A stretch of DNA of 24,312 nt from RGIG5327 sp045612485 (GTDB taxonomy: Bacteria > Verrucomicrobiota > Lentisphaeria > Victivallales > UBA1829): contig JAZKZE010000027.1 of the NCBI GenBank assembly GCA_045612485.1, positions 1 through 24,312 on the forward strand, read 5' to 3'. How positions within the stretch are numbered: the stretch's first letter is position 1; every line of letters begins with the position of its first letter. A model generated the notes under the pieces. That model did not search any database. It was not told the origin of the DNA and saw only the letters and a program-made list of their open reading frames with translations. The position numbers were made by a program, and so were the translations under genes. Shown here one piece after another: positions 6,758-14,908 of this stretch.

Positions 6758-7174
6758 ATGGCAACAAGATTTTTCATAGACAAAGAAAAGGCGGCTTTTA
6801 TCGCGGACTATCTCACTTTCCGCGGAGAAGGCTACAGTCAAAAAAAAGCGTATGATGCGGCAAGGAACATTGCGGCAACCGAAAACCGAGGCGTACCTTC
6901 TTTCAACACTTTGATAAACTGGGCCAAGAATGGAACTGCTTACGATAAAACGGAAACAGCTTCAGAAGTAACGGAAGAAACAGTACTTCCGGAAGCCGGT
7001 ACGGAAAAAGCCGAAACGGAAAAAGTTTCTGATCCGGAAATAGATATATGCTTTTCCGATGCGGCAGCCTTGAAGATCGCAAAAAAGATCATCCGCCTTT
7101 ACCGCTTGCGGGACGAAAAAGCGGTGGATGATATTTGCGACGAATTGCTTCCGGTGATCGGCGGACTGGATTGA
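6758..7174 (+). CDS. Early protein of unknown function, possible DNA-binding N-terminus
   Basis: A 138-residue protein with an AAAGGAAAG ribosome region. The first 60 residues look like a compact helical domain (KEKAAFIADYLTFRG, then YSQKKAYDAARNIA, then FNTLINWAKNG), whose last part resembles a recognition helix of a homeodomain/resolvase-type HTH, but I cannot assign a family. An acidic, T/E-rich linker (about 63-92) leads to a C-terminal helical stretch. It sits in the early operon. It may be a regulator; no catalytic motif is visible. Confidence 0.65.
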   Translation: MATRFFIDKEKAAFIADYLTFRGEGYSQKKAYDAARNIAATENRGVPSFNTLINWAKNGTAYDKTETASEVTEETVLPEAGTEKAETEKVSDPEIDICFSDAAALKIAKKIIRLYRLRDEKAVDDICDELLPVIGGLD

Positions 7175-7198
7175 GAACAAAGAAACGGCGGGACTTTT

Positions 7199-7357
7199 AT
7201 GCTTAATTTTTTGAAAAACTTTATTGTTGCAATTTTTATCATCCTTTTTTCCCTGCCGCTGATCCTGATTATCGTACCGGTGGAAATCTGCCGGGAGATC
7301 AGAAGAAGGCAGCAGGCAAAGAAGGATAAAAAAATAACCACAACCCACGGAGAATAA
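7199..7357 (+). CDS. Small membrane protein (52 residues)
   Basis: ATG 7199 to TAA 7357 encodes MLNFLKNFIVAIFIILFSLP and a tail rich in R, K and Q. One strong hydrophobic segment (about residues 7-28) is followed by a basic segment (EICREIRRRQQAKKDKK), so it should insert with the tail in the cytoplasm. It fills an otherwise empty slot between the 6758 and 7361 genes, with a weak ribosome site (GGCGGG). It is the second tiny membrane protein in this early operon. Function is unknown. Confidence 0.6.
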   Translation: MLNFLKNFIVAIFIILFSLPLILIIVPVEICREIRRRQQAKKDKKITTTHGE

Positions 7358-7360
7358 GAG

Positions 7361-7726
7361 ATGGAAAAAGACAATCAAAAGACGCTGGAACTGCGGCAGA
7401 TCTATTGTGATCTTACGCAGGAAGAGAGAAACGAAAAAAGCAAAATGCTTGTAAGCAGACTGGAAGAGAAGAGATCTCTGGAACATGAGTTTTCCCGGGA
7501 AGTCTCCTCCCATAAAGAAGCGATCAAGGCGGCGAAAGAATTTTATGCCGAAAAGATCGGAGAACTCTCCGGACTTATCAACGAGCTTCTTCCCGCTGTC
7601 AGCACCGGTAAAGAAAAGAGGGAAGTATATTGCATGGTCAAGTACAACACCCCTGAAGCCGGATTCAAGATGGTGCAAAGACAGGATACCGGGGAAGAGT
7701 GGCAGGAAGATATGACTTCTGAATAG
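7361..7726 (+). CDS. Coiled-coil protein, ended by an in-frame TAG
   Basis: A 121-residue protein with a long charged helix (about 20-80), then VYCMVKYNTPEAGFKMVQRQDTG, a short beta-rich segment seen in small phage proteins of unknown role. It ends EDMTSE-TAG. After the TAG the same frame continues without interruption to 8116, reading IDNLLLFAP. The join MTSE(x)IDNLL would give a smooth helix, suggesting that the TAG replaced a sense codon such as CAG or GAG, or that it is read through. It could equally be a normal end with a second protein starting further on. Function is unknown. Confidence 0.65.
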   Translation: MEKDNQKTLELRQIYCDLTQEERNEKSKMLVSRLEEKRSLEHEFSREVSSHKEAIKAAKEFYAEKIGELSGLINELLPAVSTGKEKREVYCMVKYNTPEAGFKMVQRQDTGEEWQEDMTSE

Positions 7727-7738
7727 ATCGACAATCTT

Positions 7739-8116
7739 TTGCTTTTCGCTCCTTCTCCCGCAAAGGAAGAAGAGGAAGAGCAGGGATCTGATCCGGATCC
7801 GGAAGAAGACTCTGAAGACTCTTCCGAATCCTGCGGGAATTACGACGAAAGCGAAATGATGGCAGAAGAAGGGGAGCCAGAGCCATGGGAAGAGTCTTAT
7901 GTTCCCGGATTCCCGCTCATTTGCAAGCCGGGGAATTTATATATTGTCAACGGCAATAAATATAAAGCGCTTGCAGTTCCTGCTGATATGCTCATGGCGT
8001 GCGACAGCTGTGACCTTGCGAAAAACGGTTGTCCGCGGAAACAGCTTTCCGGCAAAGACAGAGACATGAGCTTCGACTGTATCGAGTTCGACGTTTATTT
8101 CAAAGAAATGGAATAA
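7739..8116 (+). CDS. Acidic-linker, cysteine-containing protein in frame with the upstream gene
   Basis: This frame is the direct continuation of the 7361 gene after its TAG. No convincing ribosome site precedes the TTG at 7739; ATG 7856 (MMAEEGEPEP) is another possible start. The first 45 residues are very acidic, while the last 65 form a compact domain: GNLYIVNGNKYKALAVP, then CDSCDLAKNGCP and FDCIEF, four cysteines that resemble the C-x2-C-x6-C pattern of small phage proteins of unknown function. If the TAG is read as an amino acid the full product is 251 residues. Otherwise this is a separate 125-residue (or 87-residue) protein or a decayed 3' part. Confidence 0.55.
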   Translation: MLFAPSPAKEEEEEQGSDPDPEEDSEDSSESCGNYDESEMMAEEGEPEPWEESYVPGFPLICKPGNLYIVNGNKYKALAVPADMLMACDSCDLAKNGCPRKQLSGKDRDMSFDCIEFDVYFKEME

Positions 8117-8119
8117 AAA

Positions 8120-8596
8120 ATGGCTACTGCGGAAATCCTTTTGAAAATTCAGAATGAACTGCAATGCGGGAAGGGTAGGTATAACTCTTTCGGCGGGTTT
8201 GCCTACCGTAATGCAGAAGATATTCTGGAAGCAGTCAAACCGCTTTGCTTGAAGCATGGCGCGCTGCTTACCATGTCCGACGACCTTCTGGAAGTCGGGG
8301 GAAAGATCTTTCTGAAGAGTACAGCAAGCGTCACCGCCTTGGAACCGGGTGCGGAAAAGATCAGCAGCAATGCCTTTGCCATGCACGAAAAAGAGCCGAA
8401 AGCAAAAATGTGTGAGCCGCAGGCGACGGGCTCAGCTTCCAGTTTTGCCAGAAAATACGCTCTTTGCGCCCTTTTCTGTATTGCTGATCCTGCTGACGAT
8501 CCGGACGGAAGGGAGATCCCTGCAAGTCCGGCAAAAACACAAAAAACCACACCGGCGGGGACGGTCCCACCTCCCCCGCCTCCTATAAAAAAATAA
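8120..8596 (+). CDS. erf: ERF-family single-strand DNA annealing protein
   Basis: It anneals complementary single strands in phage recombination and genome circularisation, in the cytoplasm. The ERF signature is clear: YRNAEDILEAVKPL (about residues 34-47), LLTMSDD, KSTASVTAL and EPQATGSASSFARKYALCAL (about 99-118), the most conserved part of the family. The C-terminal tail is rich in proline (TPAGTVPPPPPPIKK), a likely flexible partner-binding segment. Length 158 aa is typical. Next genes encode a putative ssDNA-binding protein, an ERCC4 nuclease and a helicase, so this is a recombination module. Related to P22 Erf by family, not by close identity. Confidence 0.88.
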   Translation: MATAEILLKIQNELQCGKGRYNSFGGFAYRNAEDILEAVKPLCLKHGALLTMSDDLLEVGGKIFLKSTASVTALEPGAEKISSNAFAMHEKEPKAKMCEPQATGSASSFARKYALCALFCIADPADDPDGREIPASPAKTQKTTPAGTVPPPPPPIKK

Positions 8597-8626
8597 AGGG
8601 GCAATGCCCCGGAAAGAAGAAAAACT

Positions 8627-9196
8627 ATGTTCAGAATCGACGGTTATCTTGATGTGACCATTACAGACGCTTACCTTGCACAATCCCGCTTTCCCGCTCA
8701 GGTAGGGGAAAGAAACGAACGCGGGGAAATGGTGGATGTGCTTTTCTCTCTCTATCTTGAACTGAAGGACAAAGAGGGAAACACGGACACTTATGACCTT
8801 GAATTTTCAAACCGCTGCGGCATCGGGACGCGCGCCGACAGTTACCGCACCCAGATGTCACTGGAAACCTTGCAGGAGATCGGCTTCAATGTGCAGACTA
8901 TGGAAGAGTTCTTTATGCAGGTGGTGGATTCTCCGGACGCCACCAATGTCCCGAATCTTATCGGGCTTACCTGCGTGGCAAAAGTGGCAAAAAGCGACAA
9001 AACCAATAAACGCGGGGAGCCTTACTTTAACATAAAGGGAATTTACGGTGCAAACAAAAAGCCGGCAAAAGTGGACTTTGCTGCGATCCGGGCAAGATTC
9101 AGCAACCCCGCTCCTGCCGCTCCTGCCCCGCAGTATCAGGCTCCTGCTGCTCCTGCTGCACCTGCAGCACCCTCCAACCCCTACGCGCGGAGATAA
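8627..9196 (+). CDS. Putative ssDNA-binding/recombination partner (DUF669-like) with Ala-Pro tail
   Basis: A 189-residue protein. The first 145 residues are predicted beta-rich; the segment LIGLTCVAKVAKSDKTNKRG followed by EPYFNIKGIYG resembles the OB-like core of DUF669 phage proteins, which often accompany ERF/RecT proteins. The C-terminus (about 158-186) is a low-complexity Ala-Pro repeat (PAAPAAPAAP) and ends NPYARR, not the acidic DDDIPF tip of classical SSB. Ribosome site GGAAAGAAG precedes ATG 8627. Position between ERF and the nuclease supports a ssDNA-binding role, which is inferred. Confidence 0.62.
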   Translation: MFRIDGYLDVTITDAYLAQSRFPAQVGERNERGEMVDVLFSLYLELKDKEGNTDTYDLEFSNRCGIGTRADSYRTQMSLETLQEIGFNVQTMEEFFMQVVDSPDATNVPNLIGLTCVAKVAKSDKTNKRGEPYFNIKGIYGANKKPAKVDFAAIRARFSNPAPAAPAPQYQAPAAPAAPAAPSNPYARR

Positions 9197-9200
9197 CATT

Positions 9201-9677
9201 ATGAGGCCGATCGTGATCGACACGCGGGAGCAAACTCCCTGGAGCTTCCCGCCTCATGTGCCGACCATGATCGGCACTCTGAAAAATGGGGATTACGCTC
9301 TTCTGGGCGATCCCCATTTCTCCATCGAGCGGAAAAGTGCCGGGGACTTCCTGGGTACGATCTCTTCCGGATGGGGAAGATTCTGCAGGGAACTCAACCG
9401 GATGGATGCTGCCGGATACAGCATCAAAGTAATTATTGTGGAAGGGGATCTTTCCCTTTTCACCTTCAGCGGGGAAGGAGATACGCTTCTTCCTCCCTGC
9501 CATGAGCATTTCTTATGCTCCCCGCAATTCGTGTTCAAGCGGATCGCGGAATTGACCATGCGGGGTGCAAGCGTATTGTTTGCTTCTGATCCTGAGCTTG
9601 CTTCCGCACTTGCATTAAGAATTCTGATTGAAAGAGAAAAAGAGCTGGAAAATGGAAATAATTGTAAATGTAAATAA
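9201..9677 (+). CDS. ERCC4 (XPF-type) nuclease-domain protein
   Basis: A 158-residue protein made almost entirely of one ERCC4 nuclease domain. It shows IDTREQTPW (residues 6-14), GDYAL (30-34) and E43-R44-K45-xxx-D49, which is the GDX(n)ERKX3D motif that binds the metal and cuts DNA in XPF/Mus81. No helix-hairpin-helix follows, so substrate choice is probably set by partners. I chose ATG 9201, five bases after the upstream stop, with GCGGAG as ribosome site; a longer in-frame start at 9048 lies within the previous gene. Likely role: branched-DNA or flap cleavage during phage recombination/replication. The end overlaps the helicase gene by 26 nt. Confidence 0.87.
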   Translation: MRPIVIDTREQTPWSFPPHVPTMIGTLKNGDYALLGDPHFSIERKSAGDFLGTISSGWGRFCRELNRMDAAGYSIKVIIVEGDLSLFTFSGEGDTLLPPCHEHFLCSPQFVFKRIAELTMRGASVLFASDPELASALALRILIEREKELENGNNCKCK

Positions 9678-11775
9678 AAGCCTTGCAAGAAAGGGGGACT
9701 GGACTTTCTTCCGTGCGGATCTGGGAGAAGATGGCTCCGGAGCTTCCGTGATCTGCAAGGGGAATATCCCCTGGGAGATCCAGGAGCAGGACGTTCTTTC
9801 CCTGCGGGGCGATTATCGGCCGTATAAAGGGGAAAGACATTTCTGCTTTACTTCTGTGAAAGTAGTCTTGCCGCTGGAAGAGCGCGCCCAGCTTCACTAT
9901 GTGGCGGAACGCACTTCCGGCATCGGTCCCGCCATGGAGCAGGCTATCTGGGACGCGAAAAAAGAAGCATGGCGGGAAGTCACTTCCGCCGATGTGAAGA
10001 AACTTACTCCTGCGATTCTGGAAGAACTGAAAAAACAGATAAAAAAGATGGATGCGGACAAAGAAAAAGCGAAAACAATCGCCTTTCTTGAAGATAAGGG
10101 ATGCACTCCCAACATGGCGGGCGCGGCATGGGAACGCTGGAAGGAAAAGACTGTGGGCATGGTGAATTCTGACTGCTATTGTCTTGCCACCCTTTCCGGC
10201 TTCTCCTTCAGAACTGTGGACGGAAAGATCCGGCACGCCTTCGGCATCGCCGATGCGGACCCCAGACGGCTGAAGGCGGCAATCCTTTATGCCATGCAGC
10301 AAGCAGGAGAAAACGGAGATACCGCGATTTCCGCCTACAAGCATTTTGACCTTATGCGGGAAGTCCTTCCGGAGATCGGATGCAATCTGATCGTGGAGAC
10401 GGTTCACTCTCTGATAGAAGAAGGAACACTCTTCCTGCTGGGAGATTTTCTTGCCACGGCGGAAAATTACAGCAGGGAAAAATCAATTTTTGAAAAGGTG
10501 AGAAACCGCATCGGGCGGGAATTGACTCTGAAAGAGTTCAATGAAGGCGACATTTCTGAAGGTGAAAAATTTTCTCCGGACGAAACACAAATTGCCGCGG
10601 CTTTGCACGCCATAAAGAGTCCTTTCTCTATCATCAACGGCGGGGCGGGAGCGGGAAAGACAACGATCATCCGTATGATCTGCCGGGGTATCCGTATGGC
10701 GGACGAAGATCCGCAGATCGCCCTTTGTGCTCCCACAGGAAAAGCGGCGGCACGGCTGAAGGAGGCTTCCGGCATCGAGGCGACGACGATTCATGTGCTT
10801 TTGCAGTGCATGGGGGAAGATGTGTTTTCTGCCGGAAGTTTATCCGACACGACGGTGATCGTGGACGAAAGCAGCATGGTGGATTCTCTTCTTATGGCAG
10901 AGATCCTGCAGCGGGATCCCCGCAGACTTATCCTTGTAGGGGATCAGGCTCAGCTGGTTCCCGTGGGTGCGGGACAGCCTTTCCATGATCTTATTGATCT
11001 TTTTCCCGAAACAGTAAAGACTCTCACAAAGTGCTACAGGAACACGGAAGCCGTATTTCAGCAGGCAGTCCGCATCAGGGAAGGGAAAGCTCCTGCCGTA
11101 AATGCGGAAAGCGAGAAAGAAAGATGGAGTTTTTTTTCTATGACTCCGGAACAGGCAGAAGAGACTGTCTGCCGAATGACAGAGACTGGCGAGTTGGATT
11201 TTACACAAGATATTGTACTCACACCGAAAAACGGCAAAAAGGGGGAAGATGGCACTTTTCCACCGGCAACGGTAAACAGCTTGAACGCTGCTATTCTTGC
11301 CATTGACCGGCAGAACCGCTGTATTTCCCCGCTGTGGGAAAAGAAGTTTGCCCCGGGTGACAGAGTTATCAATACGGTCAACCATGCGGAAAAGCAGATC
11401 TGGAACGGAACCACCGGAACCGTACACGAATACGATCAGGAAGGGAAACTCTGGGTCAACCTTGACACCCCCATAACCAACGGGGAAGGGGAAAAAATTT
11501 CTTCTGTGCTTCTGGATAAAGAAGAAATTGGAGACCTTCAATATGCTTACGCCTTGAGTGTACACAAGAGTCAGGGCTCACAATACAGGAAGGTTATTAT
11601 GATCGTCCTTCAGCGGGACGCCTTTATCCTTGACAGATCCCTGATCTATACCGGTGTAACCCGCACGCGGAAAGAGTGCTGCATCTTTGGTGATTATGCT
11701 GCATTGCAGAACCAGATCAGACAGAACAGAACAAAAGCAACCATCATTCCCATCATAGCGAAGGAGGAAAAATGA
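9652..11775 (+). CDS. RecD2-like superfamily 1B DNA helicase
   Basis: A 707-residue helicase. Beginning: an N-terminal beta-rich (OB-like) region, then a helix-hairpin-helix-type segment (AERTSGIGPAMEQAI). The motor has Walker A GGAGAGKTT (about 330-338), Walker B VIVDESSMVD (about 402-411), motif III-like VGDQAQLVPVGAG, and C-terminal motifs VHKSQGSQY (about 637-645) and TGVTRTRKECCI. The order is that of RecD2/AAA_30 plus UvrD_C_2. It should move 5' to 3' on ssDNA and unwind duplexes. ATG 9652 has a weak GAG ribosome site inside the ERCC4 gene; TTG 9628 would add eight residues. Overlaps ERCC4 by 26 nt and DUF4406 by 4 nt (ATGA). Confidence 0.88.
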   Translation: MEIIVNVNKSLARKGDWTFFRADLGEDGSGASVICKGNIPWEIQEQDVLSLRGDYRPYKGERHFCFTSVKVVLPLEERAQLHYVAERTSGIGPAMEQAIWDAKKEAWREVTSADVKKLTPAILEELKKQIKKMDADKEKAKTIAFLEDKGCTPNMAGAAWERWKEKTVGMVNSDCYCLATLSGFSFRTVDGKIRHAFGIADADPRRLKAAILYAMQQAGENGDTAISAYKHFDLMREVLPEIGCNLIVETVHSLIEEGTLFLLGDFLATAENYSREKSIFEKVRNRIGRELTLKEFNEGDISEGEKFSPDETQIAAALHAIKSPFSIINGGAGAGKTTIIRMICRGIRMADEDPQIALCAPTGKAAARLKEASGIEATTIHVLLQCMGEDVFSAGSLSDTTVIVDESSMVDSLLMAEILQRDPRRLILVGDQAQLVPVGAGQPFHDLIDLFPETVKTLTKCYRNTEAVFQQAVRIREGKAPAVNAESEKERWSFFSMTPEQAEETVCRMTETGELDFTQDIVLTPKNGKKGEDGTFPPATVNSLNAAILAIDRQNRCISPLWEKKFAPGDRVINTVNHAEKQIWNGTTGTVHEYDQEGKLWVNLDTPITNGEGEKISSVLLDKEEIGDLQYAYALSVHKSQGSQYRKVIMIVLQRDAFILDRSLIYTGVTRTRKECCIFGDYAALQNQIRQNRTKATIIPIIAKEEK

Positions 11776-12077
11776 TTATTTATATTTCCGGCCCAATGAC
11801 CGGACTTCCCGATCTCAACAGACTTGCCTTCTATGAAGCCGCAGAAATGCTCATGGAGAAGGGGCATACCGTCATCAACCCGGCAGCATACACTTTTCCT
11901 GATGCCACTTATGAAGACTATCTTCTTTTTGACCTTGAATGTATTGCTACGTCCGCCGATGCTCTTTATATGCTGAAAGGATGGGAGAAGAGTTCCGGAG
12001 CAAACCGGGAAAAGGCTCTTGCGGAAAAACTGGGAAGAAAAATTTTCATTGAAGGAGTTGACGATGAGATTTTATGA
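11772..12077 (+). CDS. DUF4406 protein (nucleoside 2-deoxyribosyltransferase-like)
   Basis: A 101-residue protein with the DUF4406 signature: MIIYISGPMTGLPDLNRLAF, EKGHTVINPA and later LYMLKGWEKSSGANREKALA. This family is related to nucleoside 2-deoxyribosyltransferases, which swap bases on deoxynucleosides; whether the phage versions are active is not known. It could serve nucleotide salvage or signalling. The ATG overlaps the helicase TGA, and the primase-helicase ATG at 12064 lies inside its 3' end, so it is translationally coupled on both sides. The catalytic Glu of the parent family may be in SSGANREKA, but I am not sure. Confidence 0.8.
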   Translation: MIIYISGPMTGLPDLNRLAFYEAAEMLMEKGHTVINPAAYTFPDATYEDYLLFDLECIATSADALYMLKGWEKSSGANREKALAEKLGRKIFIEGVDDEIL

Positions 12078-14481
12078 CTTTAACAAGATCCGGGAAAACG
12101 GCTCCTGCATAATCTTTGCCCAGCAAGTCCTGGGGGCTCCTGTAATCGGCGGCCGCTGTGCCGCTGTCTGGAGGGGCGGCGAGCGGGATTCCGTAGCTAT
12201 AACCAAAGAAAGCTGGTACGATCACGCGCAGGAAGTGGGAGGCGGCCTTCTGGAACTTTGTCAAATTGCAAAGTTCGGAGAAATATCCGTAACGACGCAG
12301 CAGCAGGCTCAAGAGTTCCTTGGGGACTGGCTGCACCTTCCGGAGCGGATTTTAAAGCCCGCGCCGAAAAAGACGGGGACCTTCTGCCGCTACGACCAAC
12401 TGATCGAGGACGGCTTCACCGAAACAGCCCGCTATGTCTATACAGACGCAGCAGGAGAAGAGAAATACTTTGTCTGCCGGATGCAGCATCCGGAGAAAAA
12501 GAAAGAATTTTTGCAGGGAACAAAAGAAGGCTGGGGAATTAAAGGCGTAGAACCTCTTTTGTATAATCTTCCTGCTGTTATACCCTGCGGAAATATCGTA
12601 ATTGTGGAAGGGGAAAAGGACGTCCACACCCTTCTTCCTTTGCTTCCTGCGGGGTGGACCGCGACCACCAACAGCGGCGGGGCGGAAAAGTGGCAGGAAT
12701 CCTTCACGGAATACCTGAAGGGGAAAAAGCTGTACATAATTCCGGACAACGACGAAGTCGGGTATTCTCACGCGATCCGTATCGCGAACTTTCTTTGCGG
12801 AATGGCGGAAATTCGCATTATTCAGGTGTCAAAACTTCCGAAAGGGGACGTTACGGACTACATGGAGAAGGAAGGCGGGACAATCGTTTCTTTTATGCAG
12901 AAAATTTCTTCCGCGCCAGTTTACGACCCTGCAAAAATGGGCCCTGTGGAAGCGGCAAAACTTGCGAACAAAACACCTTTCCGCAACTATACAATTTCAA
13001 CAGTTTCCGGAAAAAATGGCAGGACGCGGGAAGAAAAAGAACCCCGCAGTGCTTCTGATATGGTCAAAGACATCCACACCCGTCTGCTGGGAGCTCCCCG
13101 CAGGATCGGCGACGTGCTTTTCGATCAGGACAGAAAGACAGGCGAAATCCGTTATTTTTATTCTGTTTCCGACCTTTTTGCATGGCTGAACTTGAAAAGC
13201 GGCCACAATACAGACTGGTGCAGGCTTGACAATGCGATAAGCAAGGCGGAATTCATGTCAACGCTGAAGCAGGAAGCGGAAGGCTATAATGCCATTTCCA
13301 ACGTACCCGACTTCCCCCAGAGACAGGATGTATATTACACCTGCCGGGATTTGCCGGAACCGTCGGAAGGATATTCCTGTTTCTGGAACTTCATAAACTT
13401 CTTTTCCCCTGCGGATGATGTTTCCCGCAGTCTGATCGCCGCCTTTATGATCGCCCCGCTTTTTGCTCTTCCCGGGGCAAGTAAACCGCTGTGGATCATT
13501 GACAGCGTGGACGGACAGGGAAGCGGGAAAAGCACCGTTCCGGAAATGTGTGCACGCCTTTATAATTCAGAAGGCGGAGGGATCATCAATACGACTTTCT
13601 ACGAAATGCGGCACCAATATACGGAGCTGGTGAAGAGAATACTTTCCCCGCAGGGAAGAAACAGCAGGATACTTCTTATTGACAACGTGACCGGGGATGT
13701 GAAATGCGATACGCTTGCCCGTCTGGTCACGGCAGAAAGTATTTCCGGACGGCCGGCATACGGACAAGGGGAAGAGTCCCGGCCGAATAATCTTTCCTAT
13801 GTGGTCACGCTGAACGCGGCTTCAGTTGACACGGACACCGCAACAAGGGCATTTTATATAATGATGAAACGGCCGGAATATTCTGCAAGCTGGAGAAGAG
13901 ATATTTATGAATATATTGAAAAGAACCGTCTTCAGATCTTTGCGGATATGCGGGGAATGATGCAGCAGGAGTTTCCTGTTTCCACTCCACCAAAGACCCG
14001 CTTTCCTGAATTCGAGTCCCGCGTCCTTATCCCCGTGTGCGGGACAGAAGGGCAGTACAGCAGGGTGCTTGCCTACCTTACGGAGAAGAAGGAAGAGACG
14101 AATGAAGACGACGATATTGCCCAGAGACTGAAAGAGCTGATTTGTGAAAAGCTCCGGAATGTTTCCGGCCTTTATGAACGTGCCTTTCTGGATCCGGACA
14201 GGGAAAGAATATTCATCCGTTCCACCGTGATCGATGAATGGCTGAGGAACCTTCCCTATCTGGGTGGCCGTCAGCCTGTCAGGGTGCTGCGTTCCCTGGG
14301 CCAGTGCGGAAGGCTGCCCGTGGGTATGATCCGCAAGTGGCCGCACAACCCGAAACCCGGACACAAGAGGGTGACGGGGATCATGTGGGAAGGCTCTGAG
14401 GAAGAGACAGAATATGTCCGCATGGTGGACTTGAACGAAAAAGGCGTCTGTATCGAAGTGGAGGAAGGACGCTATGTTTGA
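12064..14481 (+). CDS. Primase-helicase: Toprim domain fused to a P-loop ATPase
   Basis: An 805-residue replication protein. The N-terminal part (about 1-90, with AVWRGGERDS and DHAQEVGGGLLELCQ) resembles the primase zinc-binding/N-terminal region of phage D5-like primases but lacks a cysteine cluster. A Toprim domain follows with the Glu in IVEGEKD (about 180-186) and the D-x-D in IPDNDE (about 226-231). The C-terminal half is a helicase-type ATPase with Walker A GQGSGKST (about 484-491), Walker B ILLIDN (about 536-541) and an arginine-finger candidate in TATRAF. ATG 12064 has GAAGGAG seven bases upstream; longer in-frame starts lie in the preceding gene. It probably loads at the adjacent repeat field, and its stop overlaps a small ATG at 14474. 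Confidence 0.88.
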   Translation: MRFYDFNKIRENGSCIIFAQQVLGAPVIGGRCAAVWRGGERDSVAITKESWYDHAQEVGGGLLELCQIAKFGEISVTTQQQAQEFLGDWLHLPERILKPAPKKTGTFCRYDQLIEDGFTETARYVYTDAAGEEKYFVCRMQHPEKKKEFLQGTKEGWGIKGVEPLLYNLPAVIPCGNIVIVEGEKDVHTLLPLLPAGWTATTNSGGAEKWQESFTEYLKGKKLYIIPDNDEVGYSHAIRIANFLCGMAEIRIIQVSKLPKGDVTDYMEKEGGTIVSFMQKISSAPVYDPAKMGPVEAAKLANKTPFRNYTISTVSGKNGRTREEKEPRSASDMVKDIHTRLLGAPRRIGDVLFDQDRKTGEIRYFYSVSDLFAWLNLKSGHNTDWCRLDNAISKAEFMSTLKQEAEGYNAISNVPDFPQRQDVYYTCRDLPEPSEGYSCFWNFINFFSPADDVSRSLIAAFMIAPLFALPGASKPLWIIDSVDGQGSGKSTVPEMCARLYNSEGGGIINTTFYEMRHQYTELVKRILSPQGRNSRILLIDNVTGDVKCDTLARLVTAESISGRPAYGQGEESRPNNLSYVVTLNAASVDTDTATRAFYIMMKRPEYSASWRRDIYEYIEKNRLQIFADMRGMMQQEFPVSTPPKTRFPEFESRVLIPVCGTEGQYSRVLAYLTEKKEETNEDDDIAQRLKELICEKLRNVSGLYERAFLDPDRERIFIRSTVIDEWLRNLPYLGGRQPVRVLRSLGQCGRLPVGMIRKWPHNPKPGHKRVTGIMWEGSEEETEYVRMVDLNEKGVCIEVEEGRYV

Positions 14482-14497
14482 CACAGTAAGCCTTTTT

Positions 14498-14840
14498 TTA
14501 CACCCCGAAATATCAGGGTGTAATTTTTCCGGGGAAAATTTTACACCCCACTACACCCCGAAAAAATCGGGGTGTACGGCAAACTTGAATTTTTCTTTTG
14601 CCTTTTTTGAAGGGGGAGGAAGTAAAAAGAGAAACCGAAAAATAACTTTTTACACCTTGAAAAAATCGGGGTGTAAATTCAAAAATCGAGGTGTAGAAAA
14701 TTTTTACACCCTGTTTTTTGAATTTACACCCTGCCTACACCCTGAAATATTTTTAAATTCGGGGTGTAAATTTTCACCCCTTTTTGTACTCAAATTTTTA
14801 TTTTACACCCCGATTTTTATATTACACCCCGAAATTAATA
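14498..14840. repeat. Dense field of TACACCCC repeats in both directions (candidate replication origin)
   Basis: The core TACACC(C/T)(C/T)GA occurs about ten times forward (14499, 14542, 14552, 14651, 14705, 14725, 14736, 14804, 14823; a degenerate one near 14773) and its complement TC(G/A)GGGTGTA five times (14513, 14567, 14666, 14686, 14759). Several pairs make hairpins: TACACCCCGA-AAAAA-TCGGGGTGTA (14552-14576) has perfect 10-bp arms, TTACACCC/GGGTGTAA (14498-14523) 8-bp arms, and 14651-14675 pairs with two G-T positions. The field is AT-rich between copies and lies immediately after the primase-helicase. Iteron clusters next to replication genes are typical of phage and plasmid origins. 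Confidence 0.8.
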
Positions 14841-14908
14841 ACGTGTATATACAAGAAATAAATAAAGGGGGGAGTAGTAAAGAAAATATTAATATAAAAA
14901 ACCATAAT

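Noticed and set aside
14498..14840. CRISPR array
   Set aside because: Repeats are about 10 bp, occur in both orientations and have irregular spacing; there are no uniform spacers and no cas genes. It is not CRISPR.
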